Made by a program: the position numbers and the translations under genes. From Lactonifactor sp. BIOML-A5 (GTDB lineage Bacteria > Bacillota > Clostridia > Lachnospirales > Lachnospiraceae), in NCBI RefSeq assembly GCF_009677585.1, contig NZ_WKYV01000042.1, forward strand, positions 20,292 through 52,342: a DNA stretch of 32,051 nt, in the 5' to 3' direction. The stretch's first letter is position 1. Each line of letters opens with the position of its first letter. The notes beneath the pieces were generated by a model. The model had not been told where the DNA came from. It was given only the letters and a program-made list of their open reading frames with translations, and did not search any database. This document shows positions 30,686-32,051 of the stretch, piece after piece.

Positions 30686-31915
30686 ATGATGAAAACAGAA
30701 ACGCCAAATGTTTTGCATAAAGCCTGGTTTTTGTTAACTGTATGTACCATTTTCTATTCTTTCTTTTTTCAATATGGTGTGAAATCAGTTAGTGGATTAA
30801 TGATGGTTTTATGTGCGCTCCTTATTGCTTGTGCTGTCGCGCATATATTAGTTATTGATAGAGGCGTGTTGTTTAAGAGTAATCTACGACCAATTCTTGG
30901 TTTTGTATTCACAGCTGTTATTAGTACGATTTTTACAGCGAAAGGCCTTTACGGATCTTCGCAAAGTATCCGTATGATCGAATATGTGCTGGTTGGATAT
31001 TCATTGTATTTATTATTATCGAGATATCCACAGTTTATTAATGGAATAATGTGGTCATTTACGATCTCCATTTCATTAACATCATTTTTTGTTGTTACAA
31101 GAGGCGTTGTAAGTACATCTGCAGGCGGTATTGGCTTAGGTACATTAAATATAAATACCATGTCCAGCTATATCTTGTTGGCGTTCTTCTCCGCTTTTTA
31201 CTTATTGCTGCAAAAACTTGGTAAGTTACAGTCAGTTTTACTTATTTTTATGAACTGTATTTGCATGGTAGCATTAGTTGCGGGTGCTTCAAGAAGAGGA
31301 TTTGTTGTTGGAGTTATTTTTATTCTTTTTTCAATCTTTTTTGCATTAATTCCAGCGATATCAAAGAAAAAATCATATAAGCGATTTGTTTGGTCCTTTG
31401 TATTTATTGTAATAATAGGATTAATTTCATATTTTGCATTCGACTATATTATGAATAATACATCACTAGGTATTAGATTGATGGGTATTAATAATGCTGG
31501 TGATAGTTTGCGTGAACGGTATCAGAATTTTGCAATTAGTGCTTTTATTGAACACCCGATATTTGGCATAGGATTAGGTGGGGTTGAATATAATATGGGT
31601 GCATACTCTCATTCGTTATACTATGAGACTCTTGCTTGTACTGGTGTTTTTTCGGGCGTTTTCTTGGGATATGGAATTATTAAGTATTTGCTTGATATGT
31701 TAAAACAAAAAAAGTGGTACGTTTTAGAAGACAATAATAAATTTGAGTCGGTGATATCGCTTTCAATTGTTTTTTTGTTTTCTATTATTTTGACTGGCAT
31801 AGCAGTTGTTATGATTTATGAATTATATTTTTACATTGTTATGTCTATTATTGCAATAATTATTACAAATCATTCCAATATGACAAAGGACATCTCTGAT
31901 TTGAATGATTTTTGA
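30686..31915 (+). CDS. O-antigen/capsule polymerase, Wzy-type (O-antigen ligase family)
   Basis: The 409-residue integral membrane protein has about ten to twelve helices. A large loop (residues about 255-320) contains LRERYQNFAISAFIEHPIFG followed by IGLGGVEYNMGAYSHSLYYE, matching the conserved loop of the O-antigen ligase/polymerase family. Such proteins join undecaprenyl-linked repeat units on the outer face of the membrane. This implies a Wzx flippase, which is not in the window and may lie to the right. AGGAG precedes ATG 30686; ATG 30689 is an equally possible start. Confidence 0.88.
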   Translation: MMKTETPNVLHKAWFLLTVCTIFYSFFFQYGVKSVSGLMMVLCALLIACAVAHILVIDRGVLFKSNLRPILGFVFTAVISTIFTAKGLYGSSQSIRMIEYVLVGYSLYLLLSRYPQFINGIMWSFTISISLTSFFVVTRGVVSTSAGGIGLGTLNINTMSSYILLAFFSAFYLLLQKLGKLQSVLLIFMNCICMVALVAGASRRGFVVGVIFILFSIFFALIPAISKKKSYKRFVWSFVFIVIIGLISYFAFDYIMNNTSLGIRLMGINNAGDSLRERYQNFAISAFIEHPIFGIGLGGVEYNMGAYSHSLYYETLACTGVFSGVFLGYGIIKYLLDMLKQKKWYVLEDNNKFESVISLSIVFLFSIILTGIAVVMIYELYFYIVMSIIAIIITNHSNMTKDISDLNDF

Positions 31916-32051
31916 TTAACAATAATAGAAAAACGAAGATTTTATTTATGATATGTTTCGCATTCTTGTCTATGTGCATTCTGCGGAGCCCAGCGGACTC
32001 TGATGCGTTTCAGAGCGGACGCTATGCGGATCATAACGGACGCCCCAAAAC
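31912..32051 (+). CDS. Possible 5' end of a secreted or membrane protein, cut by the window edge
   Basis: A frame opens with TTG at 31912, overlapping the polymerase stop as TTGA, or with ATG at 31948, and stays open to the end. The N-terminus would be signal-like: NRKTKILFMICFAFLSMCIL. No ribosome site is seen. The last 70 bases turn suddenly GC-rich and carry GCGGA at 31983, 31993, 32015 and 32026, plus the perfect hairpin CTCTGA-N6-TCAGAG (31998-32015). They may therefore belong to a repeat or insertion element rather than a gene. Confidence 0.25.
   Translation, partial: MINNNRKTKILFMICFAFLSMCILRSPADSDAFQSGRYADHNGRPK

Noticed and set aside
1..32051. tRNA or rRNA genes
   Set aside because: I saw no rRNA segments and no cloverleaf with conserved T-loop sequence on either strand.

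Overview
The window looks like chromosomal DNA of a gut-type Clostridia bacterium, most likely Lachnospiraceae. This rests on AGGAGG-type ribosome sites, EFR1-family flavodoxin/ferredoxin proteins, a DUF7309 protein, an XdhABC set and the style of the polysaccharide genes. It is inferred from gene content, because no rRNA or marker gene is present.

Positions 1-18000 are moderately GC-rich housekeeping and accessory genes. They hold a DUF7309 protein; a DUF362 double-ferredoxin protein divergent from larC-larE (nickel-pincer cofactor synthesis); a two-component system followed by an FtsX-type ABC transporter (permease and ATPase) with TTAAGG repeats at its promoter; an ArsR-type regulator with two EFR1 proteins; a second ArsR with a CSC-motif permease and an arsenate reductase; and, on the minus strand, xdhA-xdhB-xdhC for a molybdenum hydroxylase. 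A perfect 74-bp palindrome lies just before larC, and a related one runs off the left edge of the window.

Positions 18174-19300 are a control region. A serine recombinase is followed by TGTAC-type repeats, one of them with the symmetry of a recombinase crossover site. Next come a good promoter, a cyclic-di-GMP-I (GEMM) riboswitch and an intrinsic terminator. This leader precedes a capsule/exopolysaccharide cluster that runs to the right edge.

The cluster (19310-32051) begins with a small membrane protein and a PglF-type UDP-GlcNAc dehydratase that still has the GC content of the left side. From about 21480 the DNA becomes AT-rich and mosaic, with decayed genes, a chimeric aminotransferase/sugar-transferase pseudogene, a PglD-like acetyltransferase, a truncated sugar transferase ending inside a MITE-like inverted repeat, and an intact PglE-like aminotransferase. 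After that come a VanZ-like protein, an intact initiating sugar transferase, two GT2 and one GT4 glycosyltransferases and a Wzy-type polymerase. PglF, PglE and PglD homologues together suggest a diacetamido-trideoxyhexose as an early sugar. No flippase is visible, so the cluster probably continues to the right. The best candidate for an unusual system is the recombinase-repeat-riboswitch control region in front of this cluster.
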